From: Vogesella fluminis
Lineage (GTDB): Bacteria > Pseudomonadota > Gammaproteobacteria > Burkholderiales > Chromobacteriaceae
Length of the DNA: 64,000 nt
Direction of reading: 5' to 3'
NCBI RefSeq assembly: GCF_014652335.1
Contig: NZ_BMYP01000012.1
Span: 19,253 to 83,252, forward strand
The notes beneath the pieces were generated by a model, which was not told the origin of the DNA, ran no database searches, and was given only the letters and a program-made list of their open reading frames with translations. Position 1 is the first letter of the stretch, and each line of letters opens with the position of its first letter. A program made the translations under genes and the position numbers. Positions 47,948-56,364 of this stretch are shown in pieces.

Positions 47948-48796
47948 TTACTCCTTAGGACGGAAAGACATGGTCACGCGCCGGTAGTCGGCAAACGCCG
48001 CGCCCTTGGGCAGCGGCGGGAAGCGGCGCATCTCGCGCACGGCGGCCTGCACCGCCTCATCGTACTGCGGGTTGCCGCTGCTGCGCAGCAGGCGGATCTG
48101 GCGCACTTCCAGCGACGGCAGGATCTCGATCTGCAGCACCACCTCCGGATTGCCTTTCAGCGCGTCGGGGATGGCCACGTAGGGGCGCACGCGGTTGCTC
48201 AGCGTCTGCGCGTACAGCGCCTTGGCATCGGCCACGCCGTGGCTGCTGCCGCCGGCGACGCCGCCCTGGCCGCCACGCTGACTCTGCTTGGCGTTACCGG
48301 GGCCGGGCGGCAGGTCCAGCTCCGCCAGCAGGTCCTTATCCGCGGCAGGCGCCGGCTTGGCTGCGGGTTTGGCGGCCGGTTTGGCGGCGGGCACGCTGGT
48401 CTTGGCCGGCGCAGGCACCGCCTTGGCGGTCTTGGCCGTCACCTTCTCCGGCACTTTTTCCGCCGGCTTGGGCCTGGACGGTGGCTTTTCCGCGGCCACC
48501 GGAGGCGGCGCTTTGTGCTGCGGCAGCGGGCGGCTGGCCTTCAGCTTGATGTCGGCATCGGCCAGCAAGGGGGTGGCGGCCTGCGCCACCGTCGCAGCCG
48601 GCGGGGCGGCACGCACTTTCGGCGCCGGGGTCGGCGCCGCCGGCGCACCGCCGGCCCACAATTCCACCGCCAGCGGTGGCGGCGTGTACACCGGCGCCGG
48701 CGCGTACAGCCACCACAGCGGCAGCAGCACCACCAGATGCAGCAGCAACGACATGCCCCACGCGCCGTAACCGATGGCGCCCGTCTGCGGCGACAT
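47948..48796 (-). CDS. tolA: Tol-Pal system protein TolA
   Basis: Inner membrane protein that spans the periplasm. A single membrane helix (about 14-31), a long Ala/Pro/Lys-rich domain (about 50-185, runs such as AAKPAAKPAAKPAPA) and a C-terminal TolA domain (about 190-282, ALYAQTLSNRVRPYVAIPDALKG). ATG overlaps the tolR stop (TGATG). 282 residues, within the family range. Its low-complexity domain makes long antisense frames. Confidence 0.9.
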   Translation of the reverse strand: MSPQTGAIGYGAWGMSLLLHLVVLLPLWWLYAPAPVYTPPPLAVELWAGGAPAAPTPAPKVRAAPPAATVAQAATPLLADADIKLKASRPLPQHKAPPPVAAEKPPSRPKPAEKVPEKVTAKTAKAVPAPAKTSVPAAKPAAKPAAKPAPAADKDLLAELDLPPGPGNAKQSQRGGQGGVAGGSSHGVADAKALYAQTLSNRVRPYVAIPDALKGNPEVVLQIEILPSLEVRQIRLLRSSGNPQYDEAVQAAVREMRRFPPLPKGAAFADYRRVTMSFRPKE

Positions 48797-49200
48797 CAGT
48801 TGCCCTGCCGTACCGTCAGCGCGACGCGGGTGATGCCGGCCTGGTGCAGGCGGTCGGCCACCTTCACCACTTCGCTGTACTTGAGATCGCGGTGCGCGGT
48901 GACCACCACCGGGCGGTTGTCGCGCAGCCGCGCCTTGACCTCGGCCACCAGCGCGTCAAGGTTGGCCGCAGGCGCGCGCTTGCCGCCCTCGCCCAGCAGG
49001 TAGCGGCCGTCGGCCTCGATGCTGATTTCCAGCGGCGTGCTGTCCACCTGCGCCGCGCGGGTGACGCTGGGCACCTCGATCACACCGGGGGTGAACATCG
49101 GCGCCGTCACCATGAAGATCACCAGCAGCACCAACATCACGTCGATATAGGGCACCACGTTCATCTGGTTCATCATTCGGCGCGGGCGTCGCTGCAGCAT
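48796..49200 (-). CDS. tolR: Tol-Pal system protein TolR
   Basis: Inner membrane proton-channel partner of TolQ. The 134-residue product has the ExbD/TolR signature NQMNVVPYIDVMLVLLVIFMVTAPMF, with the pore Asp in the membrane helix (about residue 20), and a periplasmic domain. An in-frame TAG 18 bases upstream and an AGGA site fix the start. TolQ, the usual partner just upstream, is missing; the next gene upstream is an O-methyltransferase. Confidence 0.94.
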   Translation of the reverse strand: MLQRRPRRMMNQMNVVPYIDVMLVLLVIFMVTAPMFTPGVIEVPSVTRAAQVDSTPLEISIEADGRYLLGEGGKRAPAANLDALVAEVKARLRDNRPVVVTAHRDLKYSEVVKVADRLHQAGITRVALTVRQGN

Positions 49201-49303
49201 TGGACATTCCTGTGGCTAGAAGGGGCAGCCGGTACGGCCGGTCGCCGGAGAAACGGGTAACAACAGACCGCCGCGGCACGGCAACAGTTCCGCGGCGCCG
49301 GCA

Positions 49304-49969
49304 TCAGCGGCGGGTGAGCAGGGTCATGCCGTCGCCGATCGGCAGCACCGACATCACCACCCGCGGGTCGTGTTTCAGGCTGGCATTGAAGTCCTGCATC
49401 GCCCGTACTGCCGGCGGGTCTCCCGGCTTGGGACTGACCACACGACCGTTCAGGAAAATATTGTCGACCGCGATCACGCCACCGGGGCGCACCAGCTGCA
49501 GGCAGGCTTCATAGTACTGCGGGTAGCTGGTCTTGTCGGCGTCGATGAAGGCGAGATCGAAGCTGCCGGCCTGGCCGTCGTCCAGCAGCATCTGCAGTGT
49601 CTGCACCGCCGGCTGCACGTAGAGCGCGATGCTGTCCTCGACCCCGGCCTGGCGCCAGTAGTCGCGGGCGATGGTGGTGAATTCGACGCTCATGTCGCAG
49701 GCCACGGTACGGCCCTGCTCGCCCATGGCCAGCGCCACGGTCAGCGCGCTGTAGCCGGTGAACACGCCGATCTCCAGATAGCGGCGCACGCCGAGCAGCT
49801 TGACCAGCCAGGCGAGGAACTGCCCCTGTTCCGGGGAAATCTGCATCTTGGCCATGCGGTGGGTGGCGGTGAACTCGCGCAGCGCGGTCTGCACCGGGTG
49901 CTCGGTGACGCCGATCTGCAGCAGGTAGGCGGCAAGCCGGTCGTCAACGGCGATGGTCGTGCGGGTCAT
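49304..49969 (-). CDS. Class I SAM-dependent O-methyltransferase
   Basis: SAM-binding methyltransferase of the caffeoyl-CoA O-methyltransferase/DUF family, 221 residues. The SAM motif YLEIGVFTGYSALTVALA is at about residue 63 and LAFIDADKTSYPQYYEACLQLVRPGGVIAVDNIF carries acidic metal ligands (shown in part at about 135-165). Substrate unknown. It occupies the place where tolQ would normally precede tolR, 103 bases away, with no visible remnant of tolQ. Confidence 0.88.
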   Translation of the reverse strand: MTRTTIAVDDRLAAYLLQIGVTEHPVQTALREFTATHRMAKMQISPEQGQFLAWLVKLLGVRRYLEIGVFTGYSALTVALAMGEQGRTVACDMSVEFTTIARDYWRQAGVEDSIALYVQPAVQTLQMLLDDGQAGSFDLAFIDADKTSYPQYYEACLQLVRPGGVIAVDNIFLNGRVVSPKPGDPPAVRAMQDFNASLKHDPRVVMSVLPIGDGMTLLTRR

Positions 49970-49988
49970 GCTTTACTCCAGAAAAGCA

Positions 49989-50008
49989 CAACGCCCTTGC
50001 GGGCGTTG
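49989..50008. terminator. Hairpin after the DUF3460 gene
   Basis: CAACGCCC (49989-49996) and GGGCGTTG (50001-50008) form an 8-bp stem with a 4-base loop. On the minus strand it follows the DUF3460 stop by about 24 bases and is trailed by GCTTTT. Confidence 0.7.
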
Positions 50009-50031
50009 GTCTGCGATGCGGCAAGGGCCGC

Positions 50032-50211
50032 TCAGTCCGGCTGGTACACGTACGGCTTCTGCGGCACCTTGGACGCGTTCCAGCGACGCAGGTCCTCCAG
50101 ATCCAGCTTGCGATCCCACCAGGTCAGGCGCAGCTCGCGGCGTTCGCTCTCTACCTGCGGGTTTTTCGCCAGGAAATCATTCATGAAACGGGTGAATTCG
50201 GACTGGTACAT
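50032..50211 (-). CDS. DUF3460 family small protein
   Basis: A 59-residue protein, MYQSEFTRFMNDFLAKNPQ then VESERRELRLTWWDRKLDLED, with the compact helical and Trp-rich form of the betaproteobacterial DUF3460 family (function unknown). Start chosen at the ATG that gives the family N terminus. The membrane protein gene lies 52 bases upstream on the same strand. Confidence 0.85.
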   Translation of the reverse strand: MYQSEFTRFMNDFLAKNPQVESERRELRLTWWDRKLDLEDLRRWNASKVPQKPYVYQPD

Positions 50212-50263
50212 GGTATGCCCCCGGAAATAATGGCGTCGATTGTACTGCAAAACGGCGCCGTGT

Positions 50264-51151
50264 TCAGCTGCCGGCGACATGGTGACCATCTGCCAGCCGC
50301 CAGCGGAACACCGTGCCGGTCAGCAGCAGACCCAGCAGCAGCAGCCATACCAGCAGCAGCGGCAGCCACAGCGAAAGGCGGCAATCGCTGCCGCGCAGCG
50401 GCCGCTGCAGGCCGAGCCAGTAGCGCTGTTCGCCGACAATCACCACCTCGCGCACCTGCAGCATCGCCGGCCACGCCACCGCCGGATGCGGGTTGCCCAT
50501 CAGCTGCAGTGCGCGGCCGGTGTCCGACTCCTCCTCCGTCTGTGGCGACAGCCAGCGCTGCGGCCGCAGCCACAGCGCGATGAAGCGCCGGTCACCGGCG
50601 CGCGCCAGCGGATAGATGCTCAGCAATTGTGCCTGCCCGTCCTCGTCCTGCCACAGCTGCACCTGCGGCTGGCCCTGGCGCAGGCGGCCAAGGTTGGCCG
50701 CAACCGCAGGCTGCCGTGCCAGATCCGGCTCCGGCACCACATCGGCACCGAGGCGCAGCGGCACCACCTGCGTCACCAGCAGGCCGTCCTCGCTGTCGCG
50801 CAGCAGCGCCACCCGCTCCAGCGCCGGAAAGCGCTGCAGCACCATGCCCGCCTGCCAGGCCGGGATCTGCTCGCCGGGCGTGTCGGCGAACTGCTGCGCC
50901 AGCTCCAGCAAGTGCTGGTGCAGCTGTAACAGGTCGCGCGTCAGCAGCGCCGACTGCTGCTGCGCCTGCCGCTGCAGCGCCTGCTCGGCGTCGGCGCGGC
51001 TGGCCTCCAGTGCCAGGAAGCCGCTGCCGAGTACCAGTACCAGCCAGCCCAGCAGCAGCAGGGCCAGCTGCACGCTGCGGCCAACCCTGGCCAGCGGCGC
51101 GCTCAGAGCAGGAACTCCCGCTTGTCGTGCTGCTCGATCAGCAGCCGCCAC
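50264..51151 (-). CDS. Membrane protein with a periplasmic sensor-like domain
   Basis: A 295-residue protein with two membrane helices (about 27-48 and 262-282) flanking a domain of about 210 residues (ASRADAEQALQRQAQQQSALL, then LERVALLRDSEDGLLV), as in dCache or single-Cache-like sensors, but lacking any output domain. The start is uncertain: the ATG overlaps the upstream response regulator gene by 49 bases, and a GTG at about 51073 is an alternative. Co-transcription with the response regulator suggests a partner role. Confidence 0.6.
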   Translation of the reverse strand: MAAADRAARQAGVPALSAPLARVGRSVQLALLLLGWLVLVLGSGFLALEASRADAEQALQRQAQQQSALLTRDLLQLHQHLLELAQQFADTPGEQIPAWQAGMVLQRFPALERVALLRDSEDGLLVTQVVPLRLGADVVPEPDLARQPAVAANLGRLRQGQPQVQLWQDEDGQAQLLSIYPLARAGDRRFIALWLRPQRWLSPQTEEESDTGRALQLMGNPHPAVAWPAMLQVREVVIVGEQRYWLGLQRPLRGSDCRLSLWLPLLLVWLLLLGLLLTGTVFRWRLADGHHVAGS

Positions 51152-52809
51152 GCCTGCATCAGCTTCTGCAGTTTGTTGTTGGCCGGCGCCATCTGCCGCA
51201 CTTTTTGCAGGTAGTCGTAGGCCTGGCGCACGTGGCTTTCATGCCAGCCCTTGAGGTGCACCTGGGCAATGACGGCGTTGACCAGGTTCAGCATCAGCTG
51301 GATGCTGTCCGGCATCTCCTGCAGCGCCTGCCGGAACATGGCGATCGCCTTGTCGTGCTCGCCGGCCTGCGCCTCGCGCACCGCCTTGTTGTTGAGGTCG
51401 ACCATGCCCTGCACGTTGTGCATGATCAGGTCGGCGCCGGCGTCGGCCATGCCCAGCTGGTCGAACATGCTCGACAGCCGCTGCAGCAGCTGCTCATTGT
51501 CGTGGTTGTTGCGGATCAGCTGGCCGGCGACGCCGTCGCCCATCGCCTTCTGCCCCTGCGCGTAACAGGTGCGCGCGAATTCCATCTTTTCCTCGGCCGA
51601 CAGCTTGTCCAGCTGTGGCAGGCGCTCGGCGGCGGACTGCAGCAGTTTTTCCGCCTGCTGCTTGTTGCCGCTGTGCTGCTGGATCTGGCTGTCGAGCACA
51701 TCGGCCATCCACTCGCCTTCCGGCTTGTACTTGTAGTCGCGGCGCAGCGAGGCCAGCGTCTTCATCGCCTCGCCCTTGTCGCCGCAGGCCAGCTGCGTGC
51801 GCGCCAGCGTCGCGTACAGCACCGGGTTGCGGTGCCAGCTGGCCTTGGACAGCTCCAGCGTGGTGCCGTAGGCGTCCTTCGCCTGCGCCAGATCGCCGTT
51901 TTCCAGCGCCACCTCGGCCAGCGCCTTGTGGCGGCGCACGGTCGCCGGCGACAGCTCGGTGGCGCGCTTGAGGGTTTCCTGTGCCTTGTCCAGCTCGTGG
52001 TTGTCCTGGTACAGCCTGGCCAGCCAATCATAGGCCTCCATCACGTGCTCGTTTTCCGTCACGATGTGGTGGAACATCGCCAGCGCCGGCTCCACCTGTT
52101 TCAGCGAGGCCAGCGACTTGGCCATCCCCAGCTGTGCCCACGGCAGCTCGCGGATCTTCAGCACCTGCTGGTACAGCGCGCGGGCGGTGTCGTAGTCGCC
52201 GATCTTCAGGCTCAGGCTGCCCTTCAGCTTCATGAAGTCGAGGGTGAACTCGCTGCGCTCGCCGATCTTCTTGTTGCAGGCGTCGATGGCGGCCAGGTAC
52301 TCGTGGTTCATCAGCGCCTCGTCGACGAAACGGAAGGCGTCGCGGCGGCGCATCGCGCGTTCCAGCCGCTCGGCCAGCACCTCGCCGGTGAACGGCTTCA
52401 GCAGGTAGTCGTCCGGCACCAGCTCGGCGGCGGAGATCACCTTGGCCGCACGGCGCTCGCCGCTGACGATCATGAACACGCAGGACTGCTTCAGCAGGTT
52501 GCGCTCCTTCGCCTCCTCCAGCAGGTACAGGCCGTCGTTGCCGTTGCCGAGGTCGAAATCGCACAACACCACGTCGAAGTCGTAGCGCATCAGCTTCACC
52601 AGTGCGTCACCGGCCTTGCCGGCGTATTCCACCTTCTCGGCACCGAACGAGGCCAGCGTCATCGCCAGCGCACGCTGCATCTCCGGCACGCTGTCGACGA
52701 CCAGGAACTGCTTCTTGGCGTAGGGATTGTTGTACTCCTTGCGGTGCCCGCTTTTCTGCACGCCGGAAATGGCGTTGAAGGTCGAGGTGTGGATCGGCTG
52801 CTCGCTCAT
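51103..52809 (-). CDS. Response regulator with C-terminal TPR-like repeats
   Basis: A 568-residue protein. The receiver domain at about 40-160 has FLVVDSVPEMQRALAMTL, the phospho-acceptor Asp region VVLCDFDLGNGNDGLYLL, VFMIVSGERRAAK and DDYLLKPFTGEVLAERL. It is followed by a long helical region of TPR-like repeats (about 175-560, ALYQQVLKIRELPWAQLGMAK and similar). No DNA-binding or enzymatic domain and no adjacent kinase. Start is the ATG of MSEQPIHTSTFN. A protein-interaction output is likely. Confidence 0.85.
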   Translation of the reverse strand: MSEQPIHTSTFNAISGVQKSGHRKEYNNPYAKKQFLVVDSVPEMQRALAMTLASFGAEKVEYAGKAGDALVKLMRYDFDVVLCDFDLGNGNDGLYLLEEAKERNLLKQSCVFMIVSGERRAAKVISAAELVPDDYLLKPFTGEVLAERLERAMRRRDAFRFVDEALMNHEYLAAIDACNKKIGERSEFTLDFMKLKGSLSLKIGDYDTARALYQQVLKIRELPWAQLGMAKSLASLKQVEPALAMFHHIVTENEHVMEAYDWLARLYQDNHELDKAQETLKRATELSPATVRRHKALAEVALENGDLAQAKDAYGTTLELSKASWHRNPVLYATLARTQLACGDKGEAMKTLASLRRDYKYKPEGEWMADVLDSQIQQHSGNKQQAEKLLQSAAERLPQLDKLSAEEKMEFARTCYAQGQKAMGDGVAGQLIRNNHDNEQLLQRLSSMFDQLGMADAGADLIMHNVQGMVDLNNKAVREAQAGEHDKAIAMFRQALQEMPDSIQLMLNLVNAVIAQVHLKGWHESHVRQAYDYLQKVRQMAPANNKLQKLMQAWRLLIEQHDKREFLL

Positions 52810-52846
52810 GCTCTGAATTCCCTTTTGCCGCCGTGGCGGAGCGCGC

Positions 52847-55000
52847 TTACTGCGCGCTGAGTTTGTCTTTGGCGTAGCGCAAATCCAGCCACTTGATGCC
52901 GTGCTCGGCAAAATTGATCTGCAGGCGCACATCATCACCGGCGCCCTCGGCATTGATCACCACGCCGTCGCCGAACTTGGTGTGATGCAGACCCTGCCCC
53001 ATCTTCCAGCCGCCAAGGTTGGCCGCAAGCGGCGCCGCTGCGATGCGGCCCTGTGCGTACGCGTTGCGCACCGGCGCCGCCGCTGTTTTAACGGTAGCAG
53101 ACAATACTTGTAACAGCTCGGCGGGCAGTTCGTCGACAAAGCGCGAGCGGATCGGGTAGCGGCTCTGGCCGTGCAGCATGCGGCTTTGCGCGCAGGACAG
53201 GTACAGCCGCTTGCGCGCGCGCGTCATCGCCACATACATCAGCCGCCGCTCCTCCTCCAGTCCCTTGCCGTCGTTCATGCTGTTCTCGTGCGGGAACAAG
53301 CCCTCTTCCAGCCCGCCGACGAACACGGCGTCGAACTCCAGCCCCTTGGCCGCGTGCACCGTCATCAGCTGCAGCGCGTCGGCGCCGGCGTCGGCCTGGT
53401 GGTCGCCGGCTTCCAGGCTGGCCTGGGTCAGGAATTCGATCACCGCCATCGCCGGCTCCTGCGGCAGGAAGCCCAGCGCCGCGTTGACCAGTTCGTCGAG
53501 GTTGGCGAGGCGTTCCTCGCCATCCTTCTTGTCGGCTTCGTACATCGCGCGCAGGCCAGAGGCGTCGATGATCAGGCTGATGGTTTCCGCCAGGCTCAGC
53601 GCCTCGCAGCGCTGGCGCAGGCTGTCGATCAGGCGCACGAACTCGGCCAGCTTGCCGGCGGTGCGGCCGCCGCCGGCGCCGCACAGCGCCTGCCACAGGC
53701 TGACACCCTGCTCGCGGCTGGCGGTCTGCAGGTTTTCCACGCTGCGCGCACCGATGCCGCGCGCCGGCACGTTGATCACGCGCAACAGCGCGTTGTCGTC
53801 CTCCGGATTGGCCACCAGCCGCAGATAGGCCAGCGCGTGCTTGATCTCCTGTCGCTCGAAGAAGCGCAGCCCGCCGTAGATGCGGTAGGCGACGCCACTT
53901 TGCACCAGCACGTGTTCCAGGATGCGCGACTGCGCGTTGGAGCGGTACAGCACCGCCATGTCGGCCAGGTTCCAGCCGTCGCGCGCCAGCGCCCTGACCT
54001 CGTCGACGATGAACTGCGCCTCTTCGCCGTCGGAGTAGGCCTCGTACAGGCGGATCTTGTCGCCGGGGCCGGCGTCGGTCCACAGGCTCTTGCCGAGGCG
54101 GCCGTCGTTGCGCTCGATCAGCGCGTTGGCGGCATCCAGGATGGTGCCGGCGGAGCGGTAGTTCTGCTCCAGCCGGATCGGGCCAGTCACACCGTAATCG
54201 GACAGCAGCGCGCGCATATTGCCGACCTCGGCGCCGCGGAAGGCGTAGATCGACTGGTCGTCGTCGCCGACCGCGAACAGCGCGTTGTCCGGCCCGGCCA
54301 AGAGCTTCAGCCACGCGTACTGCAGGCGGTTGGTGTCCTGGAACTCGTCCACCAGCACGAAGCGGAAGCGGTTGCGGTAGTGCTCGGACAGCGCCGCATT
54401 GCGGCTGAGCACCTCGTAGCTGCGCAGCAGCAGCTCGGCGAAATCGACCACCCCCTCGCGCTGGCACTGCGCGTCGTAGGCGGCGTACAGCTCGATCAGC
54501 TTGCGGGTGTAGGGGTCGTGCGCCGACAGCTCGCCGGCGCGCACGCCGGATTCCTTCTGGCTGTTGATGAACTGCTGCACCGCCTTGGGCGGGAATTTTT
54601 CGTCGGAGATGTCCAGGCTTTTCAGCAGGCGCTTGATCGCCGACGACTGGTCGCCGGAGTCGAGAATCTGGAAGGTCTGCGGCAGGCCGGCGTCGCGGTA
54701 GTGCACGCGCAGGAAGCGGTTGCACAGGCCGTGGAAGGTGCCGATCCACATCGTCTTGACGTTGACCGGGATCATCGCCGCCAGCCGCGTCTGCATCTCG
54801 CGCGCCGCCTTGTTGGTAAAGGTCACTGCCAGCACGCCGGCCGGGCTGGCCTGCCCGGTCTGCAGCAGCCAGGCGATGCGCGTGGTCAGCACCCGCGTCT
54901 TGCCGCTGCCGGCGCCGGCCAGCACCAGCGCGCTCTTGGCGGGCCAGGTGACGGCGGAGAGTTGTTCGGGATTGAGACCGGCGAGCAGATCGTTATTCAT
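52847..55000 (-). CDS. uvrD: DNA helicase II (UvrD)
   Basis: SF1 helicase for nucleotide excision and mismatch repair, 717 residues. All motifs are visible: Walker A LVLAGAGSGKTRVLTTRIAWLL near residue 29, AVTFTNKAAREMQTRL, WIGTFHGLCNRFLR, Walker B LVDEFQDTNRLQYAWLK, GDDDQSIYAFRGAEV, IRLEQNYRSAG, LMTVHAAKGLEFDAVFVGG and YVAMTRARKRLYLS. The motif copy at 53018 lies in the C-terminal region. It is followed by the response regulator gene. Confidence 0.96.
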   Translation of the reverse strand: MNNDLLAGLNPEQLSAVTWPAKSALVLAGAGSGKTRVLTTRIAWLLQTGQASPAGVLAVTFTNKAAREMQTRLAAMIPVNVKTMWIGTFHGLCNRFLRVHYRDAGLPQTFQILDSGDQSSAIKRLLKSLDISDEKFPPKAVQQFINSQKESGVRAGELSAHDPYTRKLIELYAAYDAQCQREGVVDFAELLLRSYEVLSRNAALSEHYRNRFRFVLVDEFQDTNRLQYAWLKLLAGPDNALFAVGDDDQSIYAFRGAEVGNMRALLSDYGVTGPIRLEQNYRSAGTILDAANALIERNDGRLGKSLWTDAGPGDKIRLYEAYSDGEEAQFIVDEVRALARDGWNLADMAVLYRSNAQSRILEHVLVQSGVAYRIYGGLRFFERQEIKHALAYLRLVANPEDDNALLRVINVPARGIGARSVENLQTASREQGVSLWQALCGAGGGRTAGKLAEFVRLIDSLRQRCEALSLAETISLIIDASGLRAMYEADKKDGEERLANLDELVNAALGFLPQEPAMAVIEFLTQASLEAGDHQADAGADALQLMTVHAAKGLEFDAVFVGGLEEGLFPHENSMNDGKGLEEERRLMYVAMTRARKRLYLSCAQSRMLHGQSRYPIRSRFVDELPAELLQVLSATVKTAAAPVRNAYAQGRIAAAPLAANLGGWKMGQGLHHTKFGDGVVINAEGAGDDVRLQINFAEHGIKWLDLRYAKDKLSAQ

Positions 55001-55057
55001 GGGGCAGGCTTCGAGGTGACGCGCAAAACGCCGATTCTACACCAGCACCCGCTACCG

Positions 55058-55091
55058 CAAGGTTGGCCGCAACGCATTGCGGCCAACCTTG
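55058..55091. repeat. Inverted motif pair between uvrD and DUF2061
   Basis: Forward copy CAAGGTTGGCCGCAA (55058-55072) and reverse copy TTGCGGCCAACCTTG (55077-55091) form a 15-bp perfect stem with a 4-base loop. It is 15 bases after the DUF2061 stop codon and 57 bases before the uvrD start on the minus strand. Confidence 0.88.
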
Positions 55092-55106
55092 TGGCTGCAG
55101 CCCTGC

Positions 55107-55337
55107 TCAATGGGTATGGAAAAAGCCGTCATGACCGGCGGCGGCGGTATCCGGTACGCCCTGCCGCCGGTTGCGGATGCCGTCCCATACCTTTTCGTGG
55201 AAGTAGTAGGCAACGGTATTCACCAGCGGCTCCACCAGGGCCAACAGGCTGGCAATGCCGAAACTGCCGGTCAGCAGCCAGGCGACCGTGAACGCCACGC
55301 TGAAGTGGCAAATGGCGAAAGTGATGGTCTTGAGCAT
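55107..55337 (-). CDS. DUF2061 family small membrane protein
   Basis: A 76-residue protein, MLKTITFAICHFSVAFTVAW then LLTGSFGIASLLALVEPLVNTVAYYFHEKVWD, with two membrane helices (about 9-25 and 27-45) and the conserved His and EPLVNTVAYYFHEK region of the DUF2061 family. The C terminus is His-rich (GHDGFFHTH). A Fur-like box lies about 40 bases upstream, suggesting iron regulation. Confidence 0.88.
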   Translation of the reverse strand: MLKTITFAICHFSVAFTVAWLLTGSFGIASLLALVEPLVNTVAYYFHEKVWDGIRNRRQGVPDTAAAGHDGFFHTH

Positions 55338-55376
55338 GACGGCCTCCCGGCGGGCTGACTATGGAATACAGTGTAC

Positions 55377-55395
55377 ATGATAGTCATTCTCATTT
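55377..55395 (-). promoter_or_regulatory. Fur-box-like site upstream of the DUF2061 gene
   Basis: The minus strand reads AAATGAGAATGACTATCAT, close to the Fur consensus GATAATGATAATCATTATC, and it lies 40-58 bases upstream of the start codon in an AT-rich stretch, as expected for a Fur operator over a promoter. Confidence 0.7.
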
Positions 55396-55488
55396 TGTGT
55401 GCAAAATTGAATGTTTTTAGCACGCTGATAGTCCCTTGCAGCAAAGGGCATGCCGCCGGACAGGCGTCCCCCGTCACCCGCCAGAAAA

Positions 55489-55513
55489 AACGGCAAGCCG
55501 CCGGCTTGCCGTT
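55489..55513 (-). terminator. Terminator after cysE
   Basis: AACGGCAAGCC and GGCTTGCCGTT form an 11-bp stem with a 3-base loop; six T's follow on the minus strand. It begins 25 bases past the cysE stop. Confidence 0.9.
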
Positions 55514-55537
55514 GTGACCTGCGGGGACGCGCTGCCG

Positions 55538-56320
55538 CTACACGCGCTGATCCATGTCTAGCGCCGGGGTGCCCGGACAAAGCTGCGCCACCACCTTGGC
55601 CGGCACACCGGCCACCGTGGTGTGCGCCGGCACGTCGTCCAGTACCACGCTGCCGGCGCCGACCTTGGCACAGTCGCCGACGCGGATGTTGCCCAGCACC
55701 GAGGCGCCGGTGCCCAGCATCACGCCGTCGCCGATTTTCGGGTGGCGGTCGCCGCGCTCCTTGCCGGAGCCGCCCAGCGTCACGCCGTGCAGGATGGACA
55801 CGTTGTTACCGATCACCGCCGTTTCACCGACCACCACGCCGGTACCGTGATCCAGCATCACGCCGTGGCCGATGCGCGCCGCCGGGTGGATATCGGCACT
55901 CATGACTTCGGAGATGCGGTTTTGCAGGAAATACGCCAGTGTCTTTCTGTCCTGCTGCCACAGCCAGTGGGTGATGCGCTGGCTCTGCAGCGCATGGAAA
56001 CCCTTGAAATACAAGAGCGGCGTGGAATAGCGGTCGCAGGCCGGATCACGCTCGTAGCAGGCGCTGATGTCGGCGCGCATCGCGCGGCTGATCTGCGGAT
56101 CGGCGGCCAGCGCCTCGCGGAACAGCTCCAGCAGCGCGCGGGCGTCCATCACCGGGCTGGCCAGCTTGCTGGACAGGTGGAAGGCCAGCACGTCTTCCAG
56201 CGTGCCGTGCCGCAATACCGTCATGTGCAGGAAGCTGGCCAGCAGCGGTTCGTCACGCACCGCCTGTTCGGTTTCCTGCAGGATGGCGAGCCACAGGGCA
56301 TCGCCGTTTGCTTCAGACAT
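55538..56320 (-). CDS. cysE: Serine O-acetyltransferase
   Basis: Catalyses the first step of cysteine synthesis, acetylating serine. The N-terminal helical domain (about 1-140) has LHMTVLRHGTLEDVLAFHLSSKL and is followed by the left-handed beta-helix with hexapeptide repeats: ADIHPAARIGHGVMLDHGTGVVVGE, GVTLGGSGKERGDRHPKIGDGVMLGTGASVLGNIRVG (part shown). 260 residues with the usual C-terminal tail. Upstream of it lies rng, ending 45 bases before. Confidence 0.94.
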   Translation of the reverse strand: MSEANGDALWLAILQETEQAVRDEPLLASFLHMTVLRHGTLEDVLAFHLSSKLASPVMDARALLELFREALAADPQISRAMRADISACYERDPACDRYSTPLLYFKGFHALQSQRITHWLWQQDRKTLAYFLQNRISEVMSADIHPAARIGHGVMLDHGTGVVVGETAVIGNNVSILHGVTLGGSGKERGDRHPKIGDGVMLGTGASVLGNIRVGDCAKVGAGSVVLDDVPAHTTVAGVPAKVVAQLCPGTPALDMDQRV

Positions 56321-56364
56321 TCATTGCTCCTTGCGGCCAACCCTGACCGCGGTTCCGTACGTGC

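Noticed and set aside
49201..49303. Remnant of tolQ between tolR and the O-methyltransferase
   Set aside because: Only 103 bases, with no membrane-helix coding in any frame.
53171..55291. 706-codon plus-strand frame opposite uvrD
   Set aside because: Complementary to all UvrD helicase motifs and of the biased composition expected of an antisense frame.
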